From Paguma larvata (taxonomy: Eukaryota; Chordata; Mammalia; Carnivora; Viverridae), in the NCBI GenBank assembly GCA_030068075.1, contig CM057826.1, forward strand, positions 50,549,116-50,613,115: 64,000 nucleotides of DNA, given 5' to 3'. The notes under the pieces are model-generated. The model was given only the letters and a program-made list of their open reading frames with translations, was not told where the DNA came from and ran no database searches. Each line of letters opens with the position of its first letter. The stretch's first letter is position 1. This document shows positions 44,882 to 55,640 of this stretch, piece by piece. Both the position numbers and the translations under genes were made by a program.

Positions 44882-46241
44882 AAGTTGGTTGATGTCCAGT
44901 TCTCCCAGCACCATTTGTTACAGAGGCTGTTTTTTATCCATTGGATACTCTTTCCTGTTTTGTCAAAGATTAGTTGGCCATCGGCTTGTGGGTCCATTTC
45001 TGGGTTCTCTATTCTATTCCATTGGTCTATGTGTCTGTTTTTGTGCCAATACCATACAGTCTTGATGACTACCACTTTGTAGTAGAGGTTAAAATCTGGG
45101 ATTGTGATGCCTCCCGCTTTGGTTTTACTCACTTTTGCTATTCGGGGTCTTTTATGGTTGCATACAAATTTTAGGATTGTTTGCTCTAGCTTTGAGAAGA
45201 ATGCTGGTGCAATTTTGATTGGGATTGCATTGAATGTGTAGATTGCATTGCGTAGTATTGCCATTTTGACGATATTTATTGCTCCAATCCATGAGCATGG
45301 GATGTTTTTCCATTTCCTTGTGTCTTCCTCAATTTCCTTAAGTTTTTTATGGTTTTCCGCATAAAGGTCTTTTACCTCTTTTGTTAGGTTTATTCCTAGG
45401 TATTTTATGGTTTTTGGTGCAATTGTGAATGGGGTTCACTTCTTTATTTCTTTCTATTGCTTCACTGTTGGTGTAAGGAATGCAATGGATTTCTGTACAT
45501 GGATTTTGTATCCTGCAACTTTGCCAAATTCACGGATCAGTTCTAGTAGGCTTTTGGTGGCTTCTGTTGGGTTTCCCATGTAAAGTGTCATGTCTGTGAA
45601 AAGTGAAAGTTCGACTTCGTCCTTGCCTATCCTGATGGCTTTTATTTTGCTTTGTTGTCTGATTGCTGATGCTAGGACCTCCAACACTATGTTAAATAGC
45701 ACTGCTAGGAATCTATCCAAGAGACACAGGAGTGCTGATGCATAGGGGCACATGTACTCTGATGTTCACAGCAGCACTTTCAACAATAGCCAAATCATGG
45801 AAAGAGACTAAGCGTCCATCAACTGATGAATGGATAAAGAAGTTATGGTACTTATATACAATGGACTACTACGTGGCAATGAGAAAAAATGAAATCTGGC
45901 CATGTGTGGCAACATGGATGGAACTGGAGGATATTATGCTGAGTGAAATAAGTCAGGCAGAAAAAGACAGATACCATATGTTTCCACAAATAGGTGGACT
46001 TTGTGAGACTAAGCAAAAACCAGGGGGAGGGGAAGAGGGGAAAAGATAAATGACACAGATAGAGAGGGAGATAAAACATAAGAGCCTTTAAAAGACTAAG
46101 AACAAACTGAGGAGTGAGGGGAATATGGGGGGAGGAAAGTGGGTGACGGGCATTGAAGAGGGTACTTGTTGGGATGACCACTGGGTGTTATATGGAAACC
46201 AATTTGACAATAAATTATTTTTTAAAAAAAGTTGGTTGATG
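44882..46241 (+). mobile_element. L1 with 5' inversion (twin priming)
   Basis: Exact duplication aagttggttgatg at 44882-44894 and 46229-46241. The leading A bases overlap the A-tail, so 11-13 bp. Inside, 44895-45701 is L1 on the minus strand (RT region, matching 19541-20375 of the large L1). 45702-46228 is L1 on the plus strand (ORF2 C-terminus, 3' UTR, AATAAA at 46209-46214, short A-tail). A plus-strand frame at 45732-46049 contains the ORF2 C-terminal segment with WIKKLWYLYTMDYY. About 0.7 kb of L1 that would lie between the two pieces is missing. One duplication around both parts shows a single insertion event. Confidence 0.95.
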
Positions 46242-46520
46242 CTGGTTTTCAAGTCTTGAATATTCTTGTGGATATTTGATGTGTATATTGTCTATTTTCT
46301 ATTTTCTCCTCTAATTTTATTAATGTTTCCATCATTATATATTGAATCCCATTGAGCACATGCATATTCAGCCTTATATTCTATATGAAGGATTCTTTGT
46401 AGCATGATGAAATGCCAGTTTTATTTCTGACAATATTCCTGATCACAAAATATTTTCTTTCATTAGTATTACACAGTCAAGGCCACTCGTGCCTTAAAAT
46501 AATGGTGATGTTGAAATTTT

Positions 46521-46700
46521 AAAAAATTTTTTAAACGGCTTATTTAATTTTTGAGAGACAGAGCATGAGTGGGGGAGGAGCAGAGAGAGAGGGAGACAGA
46601 ATCCGAAGCAGGCTCCAGGCTCTGAGCTGTCAGCACAGAGCCCAACACGGACCTCGAACCCACTAACTGTGAGATCATGACCTGAGCCACCCAGGCACCC
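46521..46700 (-). mobile_element. CAN SINE (SINEC), minus strand, internal deletion
   Basis: TTATTTAATTTTTGAGAGAC, GTGGGGGAGGAGCAGAGAGA, CTCTGAGCTGTCAGCACAGA, GAGATCATGACCTGAGCC, then directly ACCCAGGCACCCC. The block of about 31 bases normally between the two CTGAGCC motifs is gone. Confidence 0.93.
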
Positions 46701-47891
46701 CTGTTGCTATTTGTATTAATTAGATCAGTGGCTCACATAGATTAACTTGAAATCTTCTATGAGAAGGTGAAAAAATGCAAAAACTGAGTTTCTCACTTAC
46801 CTCCACTTTGATCATTATTTCATTGATTCAACTGAAACACTAAAGAGCACATATTCTGTGTCATGCCCTCTTTGGCATCCTGGAACACAGCAATGAAAAG
46901 ATAAACCAATTGACGCCCCTGTCCCAAACCCCAAGCTTATAGTCATTCAGACAGAAAAACTCACCTTTTATCCATTAGAATTCTGTTAAATTCCAGCATA
47001 TCCTTCATCCCTAGAATTTATGAAAAATAAATTCTGTTGATAATAAAGTCATTGTATATCTGCTTATATTCAGAGTTTAAATACATAGATCTATACAACT
47101 GATAGCATAAAATGAAACATTTGGACTTTCCATTTTATGAAAAAGAATGGCTTTTGAAGCTCATATACTGCTAAATACGTAAATCTTTCTAAAATAGTCA
47201 AAGGAAATGCTAGAAGGAAAGAATTATAATGAAATTAAAATATAATTAATGGCTTTAATAGTTTTTTACACATGTCAGAAAACAGAATAAATTGGAAGGT
47301 AGACCTGTAGAAAATGTCAAATTGAAGCCCAGAAAGAAAGGAAAAGAATGGTAAATAGGAGAGAGTAAATATGTTTGGGAACAAAGAAAAAACTGTTTTT
47401 TGTTGTTTTTAACATTAAAATACACATAAATTCCACAAATGTCCAAATCGGAAACTCAGAGGATGGCTCTAGATAGAATTTAAAGAGTTACTATTTTCCA
47501 AAACTAGTGAGCTAAAACTACACAGTGTGACTACACTTACACAGTTAAGTGTTTCTACATACCCTAAGTAAAATAAATCCAAAGAAAAAGCTCTTGGACA
47601 TACTGTGTTAAAATTCTTAATCTAAAGATAAAGACAAAATACTAAAAAGATAGAGGGGAAAAATGACATAATCTACTCAAAAGAGCATAGCCCACAGTGC
47701 CATTGTGGAAGTGTGGAGGGCAGAAGAAAATCAAAGGTCATCTTTAAAGCACTGAAAGTTGGAGAGTTGCTTAATTATTATCAAATAAAATTGAATTGAA
47801 GAAATTTGTAAGTATAAAGAACTATCCATATTGGAAAAAAAGGTGTGAATTCAACAGGGAAATAGAACCATGCCAGACTTATAATGCACAT
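46701..47891. other. Unassigned AT-rich sequence
   Basis: A weak L2-like patch lies at 46850-46940. No gene seen. Confidence 0.4.
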
Positions 47892-48044
47892 AATCATGTA
47901 ATCTTAGGGGGGATGGAGGGTCAGAAAAAGAATCTCAAGCAGGCCTTGCACTGAGCTCAACCTCATGAACTGTGAGATCATGACTTGAACTGAGATCAAG
48001 AGGCTGACACTTAACCACTCAGGTGCCACAATCATGTAATCTTA
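47892..48044 (-). mobile_element. CAN SINE lacking its 3' tail, with exact 15-bp duplication
   Basis: The body at 47907-48029 contains TCTCAAGCAGGCCTTGCACT, GTGAGATCATGACTTGAACT and the degraded head TTAACCACTCAGGTGCCAC. The duplication aatcatgtaatctta lies at 47892-47906 and 48030-48044 and is exact. On the tail side it begins GGGGGGATGGAGGGTCAG, so the A-tail and part of the GA-rich segment are absent, although the duplication marks a real insertion. Confidence 0.88.
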
Positions 48045-48089
48045 AGACACCTGGCAGTAAATTGCTATAGTGAACACTAATCTGATCTT

Positions 48090-49145
48090 AGTTTTTCTGG
48101 AAAAATACTCAGAAGCAGGATTGCTGGATCAGATCATAGTTCTATTTTTTAGTTGTTGAGGAAATTCCATAATTCCATACTGCTTTCCACCATGGCTATA
48201 CCATTTTACATTTACACTAATAGTATACAAAAGTTCCAATTTACCCACATCCTGACGAATACGTGTTGTTTTTATTTTTGGATAGTACCCATTCTAATAC
48301 GTGGAAGGTAATATTTCATCATGGGTTGGATTGCCATTTCCCTGACAATTAGTGACATTGAGCATCGTTCCAGATAGTTTTTGACCATTCATAGATCTTC
48401 TTTGAAGAAATGTCTATTCCAGTATTAAGCTCATTTTTTAAATTTGAATTATCAGGGTTTTCTATCTGTTTTTGTTACTAAGCTGTAGGAGTTCCTTAAG
48501 TATTTTGGAAATTATCACCTTATCCAGTATATAGTTTGCACATATTTCCTTCAAAGCCATAGGATGCATTTTCACACTGTTGATTGTTTGCATGTAAAAG
48601 CTTTGTCGTTTGATGTAATCCTATGTGTCTATTTTTTTTTTTTTTGTCCTTTCCATAAAATGATCGCTAAGAACAGTGTCATGGAACTTTACTCCTATGT
48701 TTTCTTCCAGGAGTTCTACAGTTTCAGGTCTGAAATCTGCCTTGAATCCATTTGGAGTAGATTTTGGTGTACAGCATAAGATAGGGTTCCAATTTCTTGT
48801 GCATGTGGCTATTGAGTTTTTGCCATTTTCTCAACCCTGTCTATCAAAGAGACTCTGCTTTCACGATTGTGTATTTCTGACAACCATAACTCTTAGTTAC
48901 TTCTGGGCTTTCTATTCCATTTCATTGGTTTGCTATGTTTCTCTTTGTGCCAGCACAATACTGTTATTATTGTTTTGTAAAATATTTTAAAATCAGGAAA
49001 TATGCCTCTGGCTGTGTTTTTAAAAAATTGTCTTGGTCTTTCAGGGTCCTCCGTGGTTCCATATGAATTTTAGAATTTTGCTTTCTAGATCTGTAAAAAA
49101 GAAAAAAAATCATTGAGCTATTAACAGAGATTGCATTGATATCAT
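48090..49145 (-). mobile_element. Old L1, inverted 5' part
   Basis: AGAAGCAGGATTGCTGGATC, AATTAGTGACATTGAGCATC, GTTTTCTTCCAGGAGTTCTA, TGGAGTAGATTTTGGTGTAC and GGTCCTCCGTGGTTCCATAT are antisense L1 ORF2 sequence in the expected order. Diverged more than the copies at 18-24 kb and 45 kb. It meets a plus-strand L1 piece at about 49136-49158. Confidence 0.85.
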
Positions 49146-49615
49146 CAGCACTGTAATATTCACTGCAGTTAATTCAATAGCCAAAATGTGAAAACGACCT
49201 AAATATCCATCAATGGATGTTGCATATACATGTAATATATATATACATGAAATGGAATATTCAACCTTTAAAAAGAAATATCTTACGTAAAGCGAAAACT
49301 TGGGCAAAGCTTGAAGACACTATGCTAACTGAACTAAGTCAGTCACAGAGAGACAAATACTGCATGATTCCACTTACACGCAAGGTGTTTACAATAGTCA
49401 AGCTCATAGAAAAGAAGTAGAATTGTGGTTTGCAGGGACTGGGAGGAGTAGGAAGTAGGGAATTGCTAATCAATGGAAATAAAATTTCACTTATGCAAGA
49501 TGAAAAGTTCTAGAGATCTGCACAGCATTTTGTCTATTAACAATATTTTGTTGTACATTTAAAAATGTAAGAAGGTACCTCTCATATTAAGTGTTCTTAG
49601 CACAATAAAGTCATT
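49146..49615 (+). mobile_element. Old L1, sense 3' part
   Basis: CAATAGCCAAAATGTGAAAA, CGACCTAAATATCCATCAAT, GAACTAAGTCAGTCACAGAG, AGACAAATACTGCATGATTC and GTGGTTTGCAGGGACTGGGA match the sense ORF2 end and 3' UTR of an L1MA-like family. It begins in L1 order almost where the inverted part stops, which suggests one inverted insertion. Confidence 0.85.
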
Positions 49616-50519
49616 GTAGCTAAAATGGTAAATAGATCAATACGCAATCATAAATGAAGATAACTCCATTCTCTCCGTAACTAGAGGAAAACCAGCCAAA
49701 AAAAATTAGTAAAGATAGGTGAAGAAACTGGATTCACGACCAATAGCGTTCTACTATATTGATCATAAAGAATAATTACTGTGTGTTAGTGCATCTAGAA
49801 CCTTTACTAAAATATTATAATACTGGGCAATAAAGAATACATTGTCTATCCATTCAGAAATTGAGGTATAATCATCAATAGGACATTACCCCTCTGCTTG
49901 GGAAATAAGAAATACCATTCTATGTAACTGAAACTAAATTATAACATAAATCCAACATATTAAAATCCAAGGAATGGAATTCCATATTTAATAGAAATGG
50001 GTAGTTCTATCTGTACAGTACATAAGCATACAAATACATAGCCTCTTTAAATACTGCTCTAATAGGTTACTTTAATGAAACTGGACATTTTGTAATCAAA
50101 GGAATTTTGGTTCCCCTGTCAAAGCCATCCACAATTTTCTTAAGTTTACTGTATTTTAAATTATTAAAATATATCTCATTTTAAGATAATTGAGATCTTA
50201 ATTTGATTTTGTTTTGATAGTTACAAATAACTCCTTACTATCAAGTTTGACCTTATAAAATTTAGGGTACCTGCTATTCTTCAAGGCTACCAAATAAGTA
50301 TATATCAGTAGAAAAAAAAACAACTCATGTAAGGCAAAATGTATACTTAGATGTTAATAAGTGAAATACACATTTTATTAACAAAAAACTCATTGAAATG
50401 CGGAAATTATACATCAGAAAAAACATTCAATGCATTTAGTGAGTATAAGCCTTTGGTTAGCTAAAGACCTCTTTACTGAGAACATTAGTTCTTTTGTCTC
50501 TTAACAGAAGAAAACTTAG
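49616..50519. other. Unassigned AT-rich sequence
   Basis: No gene or recognised repeat. Confidence 0.45.
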
Positions 50520-50918
50520 TTTTTTACAAGAGAACAAATCTATGCCTTTATTTACTTTTCAGTTAGTTTAAATCTTTGAGGGGTACAGCATCACACGAAT
50601 TCTGTGGCCGATGGCTTTAGCAGGAAGGGTGCTTCGGAATTTGGCAGGAACCACACCACTATTTCCATGAGCACAAGTTAATTTTTCCCAGATTAGTCTG
50701 GTTTTGTTCGATTTGCCACCAGGAGTCATGGTGTTGCCCTTTGCTTTGTACACATAAGCACATCTCATGCCTACATAAAATTCAGTTTCATATCGAGCTC
50801 TCTGTGGTTGCAGAGACCCTGCTGATAGCAAAAATGGCTATGGACCACTGCCTTCCAGACCTATTTGTTGTTTTAGAAGTTCTGCTCCTTGCGGCCTCCA
50901 CAGGTTCCAAGATGGCAG
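50520..50918 (-). pseudogene. RPL35A: Processed pseudogene of ribosomal protein L35a
   Basis: A retrocopy of the RPL35A mRNA (60S ribosomal protein eL33, 110 residues in mammals). The minus strand has 5' UTR-like sequence (CTGTGGAGGCCGCAAG), then a coding region from about 50862 to the stop at 50568, 3' UTR, and a 6-base A remnant at 50520-50525. The C-terminal about 73 residues are readable, with [38 protein letters not shown] and [16 protein letters not shown]. The start codon is AGG instead of ATG. Two deletions (about 4 and 34 bases) remove and shift the N-terminal part. There are no introns, as expected for an L1-made copy. Not functional. Confidence 0.92.
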
Positions 50919-51990
50919 AAAGAGAAATGTCAACCAAGTTTTGACAATAATTTTCCTTTCTCTTCAATAAGCTCCTAAGAAGTCAAAAAGGTTGCCCTGA
51001 AATATGAATGGAGATCTGCCTCCTATATAGGCAATGATATTAACTAACATTAAAACCTTGTTCAGAATTCTCTTAAATTTGCTATTTAGAATCCCTCTTT
51101 ACATAAGTAAAGATTTAATGAGCCTTGATTATAACACAGTGGTGTCAAGGTCAACTAATGCAAAGCGAGGGATTTTGCGCTCTTCCAACTTAACTCACCC
51201 AGTTGGCAAGACAAGTGTGGCATCGTATTAGGGTTGTAACATTGCTCCAAAGCTTTTAGTACTACCTAAAAGTTCTTGAGAAAAGCATTCATTAACAATC
51301 TACTCTTTAAACACACATACACACCCACTTACCCACACACACTCAATCTTATATTTGTTAGTTTATGAAGAAATTGATAACTTTGCCATCCAAAACAGGG
51401 ATTTTTAAACAAAATGTCCTTTTATTTTCTACACCTGTCAAAAAGAACCAGAATGTAAAAATGGCAGAGAATAGCTCTGTGCTTATAACATTTTTCTTTG
51501 ATATACAGAGAAAACTTGGGTTGGATAATAAAAAAAATAAAAATAAAAATAAAAAGATAAATATAAAAATAGAAAGTTATCTACCTCTGTCATACTGAAC
51601 TAAATAGACGATAATTCACTTGACTTTAGAGCCAGGGCAATAAAAATGCATTATTTCAAAAGTGGAAATGAAAAATTTATCTTGCCACCCTCCTTAACAA
51701 AATCAGGAAACTTCCTTTAATCATTCCTGTATAAAAAATTATAGCATGGAGATTAATCCAAACAAAATGGTGAGAGAACTTCTATGTACTTATTAATTAC
51801 TAGAAAAAGTTAGAGAACATATGATTTTAACCTAAGTATTTAATCAAATAGTCTATCACCATGGGTGTAGCTAAATGGCAAAAGTGACTATTTTTAGTGA
51901 ATGCTTTATTACAGAACAGATAGTAGGTTTTACAATCCATGTATAGTTTCAAAACTTAGATTAATTTTTTGGAGTTTTCAGAACATTATT
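50919..51990. other. Unassigned AT-rich sequence with AAAAT run
   Basis: An (AAAAT)n-like simple repeat lies at about 51529-51557, and a CA-rich patch at 51310-51345. No gene seen. Confidence 0.45.
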
Positions 51991-52268
51991 TTTATTTTTT
52001 TTAATTATTTATTTTCAAATTGGTTTCCATACAACACCCAGTGTTCATCCCAACGAGTGCCCCCCTCTGTGCCCATTACCCACTCTCCCCCCTCCCACAC
52101 CCTCTTCTCCCCTCAGTTTGTTCTGAGTCTTTGAGAGTATCCTGTTATGTCTTCCTCCCTCTCTGTGGCTTTTTTTCCCCTTCCCCTTCCCCCGTCCCCG
52201 GTTTTCTGTTAGGTTTCACAAAGGCTACCTATGCGAGGAAATACACGGCATCTGTCTCTCTGACTTAT
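51991..52268 (-). mobile_element. 5'-truncated L1 3' end, minus strand
   Basis: TTATTTTCAAATTGGTTTCC, AACACCCAGTGTTCATCCCA, GTCTTTGAGAGTATCCTG and GGCATCTGTCTCTCTGACTT match the antisense 3' UTR of the young L1 at 18.3 kb. The right edge diverges after CTGACTTAT. The target duplication is unclear because of flanking T/A-rich sequence. Confidence 0.9.
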
Positions 52269-52589
52269 ATTAATTTATAAGATGAATGTAATTTCTGAAA
52301 ATGCCATTGTGTTGAATGAAAAATACTAATAAGTAGAAATATAAATTGCATTCTGGCCTTTTCTGTACATACTCCTTATCTTATACAATTTATAGCTATC
52401 ATCCAAATAAGAATAGCTCTAATGACTATTAAAATGTTTTGAGGAAAAAGTATTTCTTCTTTATATAATATTGTTGAAAATCTCAGAACTTACCTAACAA
52501 ATCAAGTCATCATATTTTCTTAAATATTTATCAAAATAGAAAAGTGTTAATATTACATTAAAAAGTTGAGTTGAAGCTTAAATATTTTA

Positions 52590-52830
52590 AAAATTAGCTT
52601 TATTGTGGTAGAACTTGTATATAGCAAGTTGTACTGATGTGAGTTGAATATTTCAATGAGTATATGTGAGAGGGGGAGAGAGAGAGAGAGAGACTATAGC
52701 TATCATAATACTCAAGAAAACTCCAGGTTAACTGCTTGCTTCTCTTTAGTCCATCCTTTCCTTGTATCTCATGCCTCAGGAAATGACTGATTTTTATTTT
52801 TGTCATGAATCATTTAATACCCAATACTTT
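52590..52830 (-). mobile_element. Old L1 3' end, minus strand
   Basis: TTAGCTTTATTGTGGTAGAA, TGAGTTGAATATTTCAATGA and the later CCTCAGGAAATGACTGATTT resemble the antisense 3' end of old L1M families. A GA microsatellite (52674-52692) lies inside. Confidence 0.5.
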
Positions 52831-52969
52831 CACAGTCGTCTTGAAAAGATGTTAAATTTCTATGTATTATACAAGAGTCATAATGATACTTTCCTGTTCC
52901 TGGCAAACACCAGCTAGGTAAAAGCAAATTTATTAAATGTTAAAAATAAGAGTGTCTCCACTTAGGAAA

Positions 52970-53150
52970 AAGGCAGTGCAATATCAGGTTCTTAAACATG
53001 TCTGGGTTCAAGGTTCACTCCTTTCACTTAAGACCTGAATATTTGGTCAAGTAACTCAATCTCGCCGTGCCTATATGGGTAAACTAGAAGAGTAATAGTA
53101 TCCACTTCATAGGGTAATGATAATGTATGTTAATATATTAAATTCAAAAC
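52970..53150 (+). mobile_element. MIR element, plus strand
   Basis: GGCAGTGCAATATCAGGTTC, ATGTCTGGGTTCAAGGTTCA, GGTCAAGTAACTCAATCTCG and ATCCACTTCATAGGGTAATG follow MIR order. Confidence 0.8.
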
Positions 53151-54417
53151 AGCGTTTTTTATATGCATTGTTCACCATGAACAGTTATTAGATAGTAGAG
53201 TTACGAAAAATTTGTATTCTTTCTAAAAATTTGTATACTTTGTGCAAATTGAGTCTACTTTAAGAGCCTAATACTAGAAAATTCAGATATTAAAGCAAAA
53301 GAAAAATAAATCTATGAAACAAGTGCTTTTATTTATTTCTTTAAATTGCTTTCCATTCTATTCGATTATTTTTTAACTAAAGAAAATGTGAGAACTGAAG
53401 AATTTAAATTGCCAGATTCAAATGTAACCACTTTCTACTGGTTGAACTCTGTGATATTTTTCTGGCTTGCTTCTGGATAATTTGTAGTCCTGCTCTCGGG
53501 CAAATTCTTAGCCTGGAAATCTGACACCTTCCTGCCATTAGTCTTCTTATAACGTAGGTTTTCTTATATTCACAATAGAGATACTGAATCTGTAGCCTAG
53601 TCAATCTCCTGAAGATATTCAGAGGCTTTTTTGAAAGAACACGTATCTCTTTGTACTGTGCATTCCTTGTAAAGAAGTAATGTTTTTCTTCATAAATATG
53701 TACTCAAATCAGAAATGTAGATGGCACATAAGTCATAAGCCTTTTATCTAAAGCTTATGCTCACCGGACTCCTTTTCTTTAGGAATTTTCTTTATGTCCT
53801 ATAAAGTTCTTAATATCGATGTTTCAAAAGCCTCCTTTAATCAGATTTTCCATGGCCTTTATCCTTACTAAAATGTTGACTGTCTTAAATTGTTCCAGAG
53901 TCTAGCTTTGTCACTCAGACCTTTGACTATGAAATAGGTTTAATTATAGTTAAAGAATCCATAATCTGTCTAAGCTTTGTTAAATTCTTTGCTTTGGTAT
54001 TACAACCAGAAAGTCGATTTATGATAATAAGCTAAACAGATTATAGATTCTTCTAATATTTTTCACTTTGACTCTTTTATTTGGGCTCTGGAAATCATTT
54101 TAATTATGAATACTTGTTAGAGAAGTAACTTTATTAATACATATTACATTGTAATTATTAATAAAAAATTTAATGCCAGCTTTGCTCTTTGTATCATCTG
54201 AGATAATAGAAGCATAAATCTCCTATCTTCTTGATCGCTAAAGATATTAAAAAGCATGACTAAAAATAACTCCATATAGTCAAGTTTGACCTTTTAAGAT
54301 TTAAAAAGGTTTTAGGCCATATTTTTTTCTGTTTCAAGAATTAACTGTTTAAAGAAATACAAGGATATTAAGATTTCATTCTTAATAGATCTCAGAATAA
54401 ACTTTTATGTGTTTAAA
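53151..54417. other. Unassigned AT-rich sequence
   Basis: No gene or recognised repeat; the 66-codon minus ORF at 53404-53604 is unremarkable. Confidence 0.45.
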
Positions 54418-54605
54418 TTTATTTTTAAAATGTTTGAAAGAAAGCACAAGAGGTAGAGGGACAGGGAGAGGGAGAGAGAGAATCTCAAGCAGGCTCTGGA
54501 CAGTGAACCAGAGCCTAACTCGGACTCAAACTCAGGAACCATGAGATCCTGATCTGAGCTGAAATCAAGAGTCAGATGCTAACTGACTGAGCCAACCAGA
54601 TGTCC
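54418..54605 (-). mobile_element. CAN SINE, diverged, minus strand
   Basis: TTATTTTTAAAATGTTTGAA, a GA-rich block, GAATCTCAAGCAGGCTCTGG, ATGAGATCCTGATCTGAGCT and the head ACTGACTGAGCCAACCAGAT. Older than most other copies. Confidence 0.88.
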
Positions 54606-55479
54606 TGTGTTTAGAAGTATATTTCACTTTTTGTGTTTTTACAATTGAGTCAATTTTTTATTTCTGTATACTTTTGTTATATATTAACTTCCCAAGGTCA
54701 AGTAACTGCTACATATTACAGTAGATAAACTAAATTTCCCCTAAAAAGAATATATGCTTAATAATGAAACAAAATGCTTATGTATTTCTAAAAATCTTAT
54801 CACATAAACATAAATTAGATCTCACATAATAAATGACATTCAATACAAGTGAACATAAACCTTCAGTTAGCTGGCTAGGCATATCAATTTTTCTGGTAAT
54901 GCTGATGCTTCTTTTACCTTAATAAAGAATTAATAGTATTTCACTTCGTCCTTTCTAGATGAGCAATCGATCAGCCTCACAGATGTTTCTAATTCATCAG
55001 GAAAGTAATGAACTCTCACTCTGTGTAAGTCCATGCCCTGTAAAGGACATAAGGCCAATGTGTTATTGAAAGCAATGAAGAAAAGTTACACTTTGAATAA
55101 TTTAAATAGGACACAGTTTTGTGAAAAAACTGGATCTTGTCAATTTTTGCCAAAACAGAATAAAGAGCCATAAAGATCTTGTTTAACTTAGCTTTTTTCC
55201 TAACAAATCTATAGAAACAAAATACTGTGTTTTTGTATATCTCTTTTACTGAAGTATGCAAAAAGTGCTGGATAGATTTTTATCAGATATGGATGAATAT
55301 TTGAAATGATTTGACTTGAACACACATCTTCCTTAACTGATAAAGTAAAAGTTTTTGGTGGCTGAATTCCTGTTGTCTTGTCAAATATTCATGTACTTCA
55401 TGCAAAACACAGTCTTTGGAAACTACTTTGACTTGACTCCCAGGATCACCATCATAAGACACTAGGAAAAGCTTTTAAT
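54606..55479. other. Unassigned AT-rich sequence
   Basis: No gene or recognised repeat. An 81-codon minus ORF (55016-55261) has no visible domain. Confidence 0.45.
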
Positions 55480-55640
55480 TGTAATGAGCCCTAAGTTCAT
55501 TTGTCAAATCAGGACAGTAAGTTCTGTGCCTCACAGGGTTGTTACATGGTTAAATGATACCATGCACTTGAAGTGGCCAGCAAGTACATGGCACATAGAA
55601 AGTGTCCAATTCACATTAGTTAGGTATTATCAGTATCATT
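55480..55640 (+). mobile_element. MIR 3' part, plus strand
   Basis: GTCAAATCAGGACAGTAAGT, CCTCACAGGGTTGTTACATG, GTTAAATGATACCATGCACT and GTACATGGCACATAGAAAGT match the MIR core and 3' half. Confidence 0.8.

Noticed and set aside
50568..50831. Functional ribosomal protein gene
   Set aside because: No introns, start codon lost, N-terminal deletions and substitutions at conserved positions.
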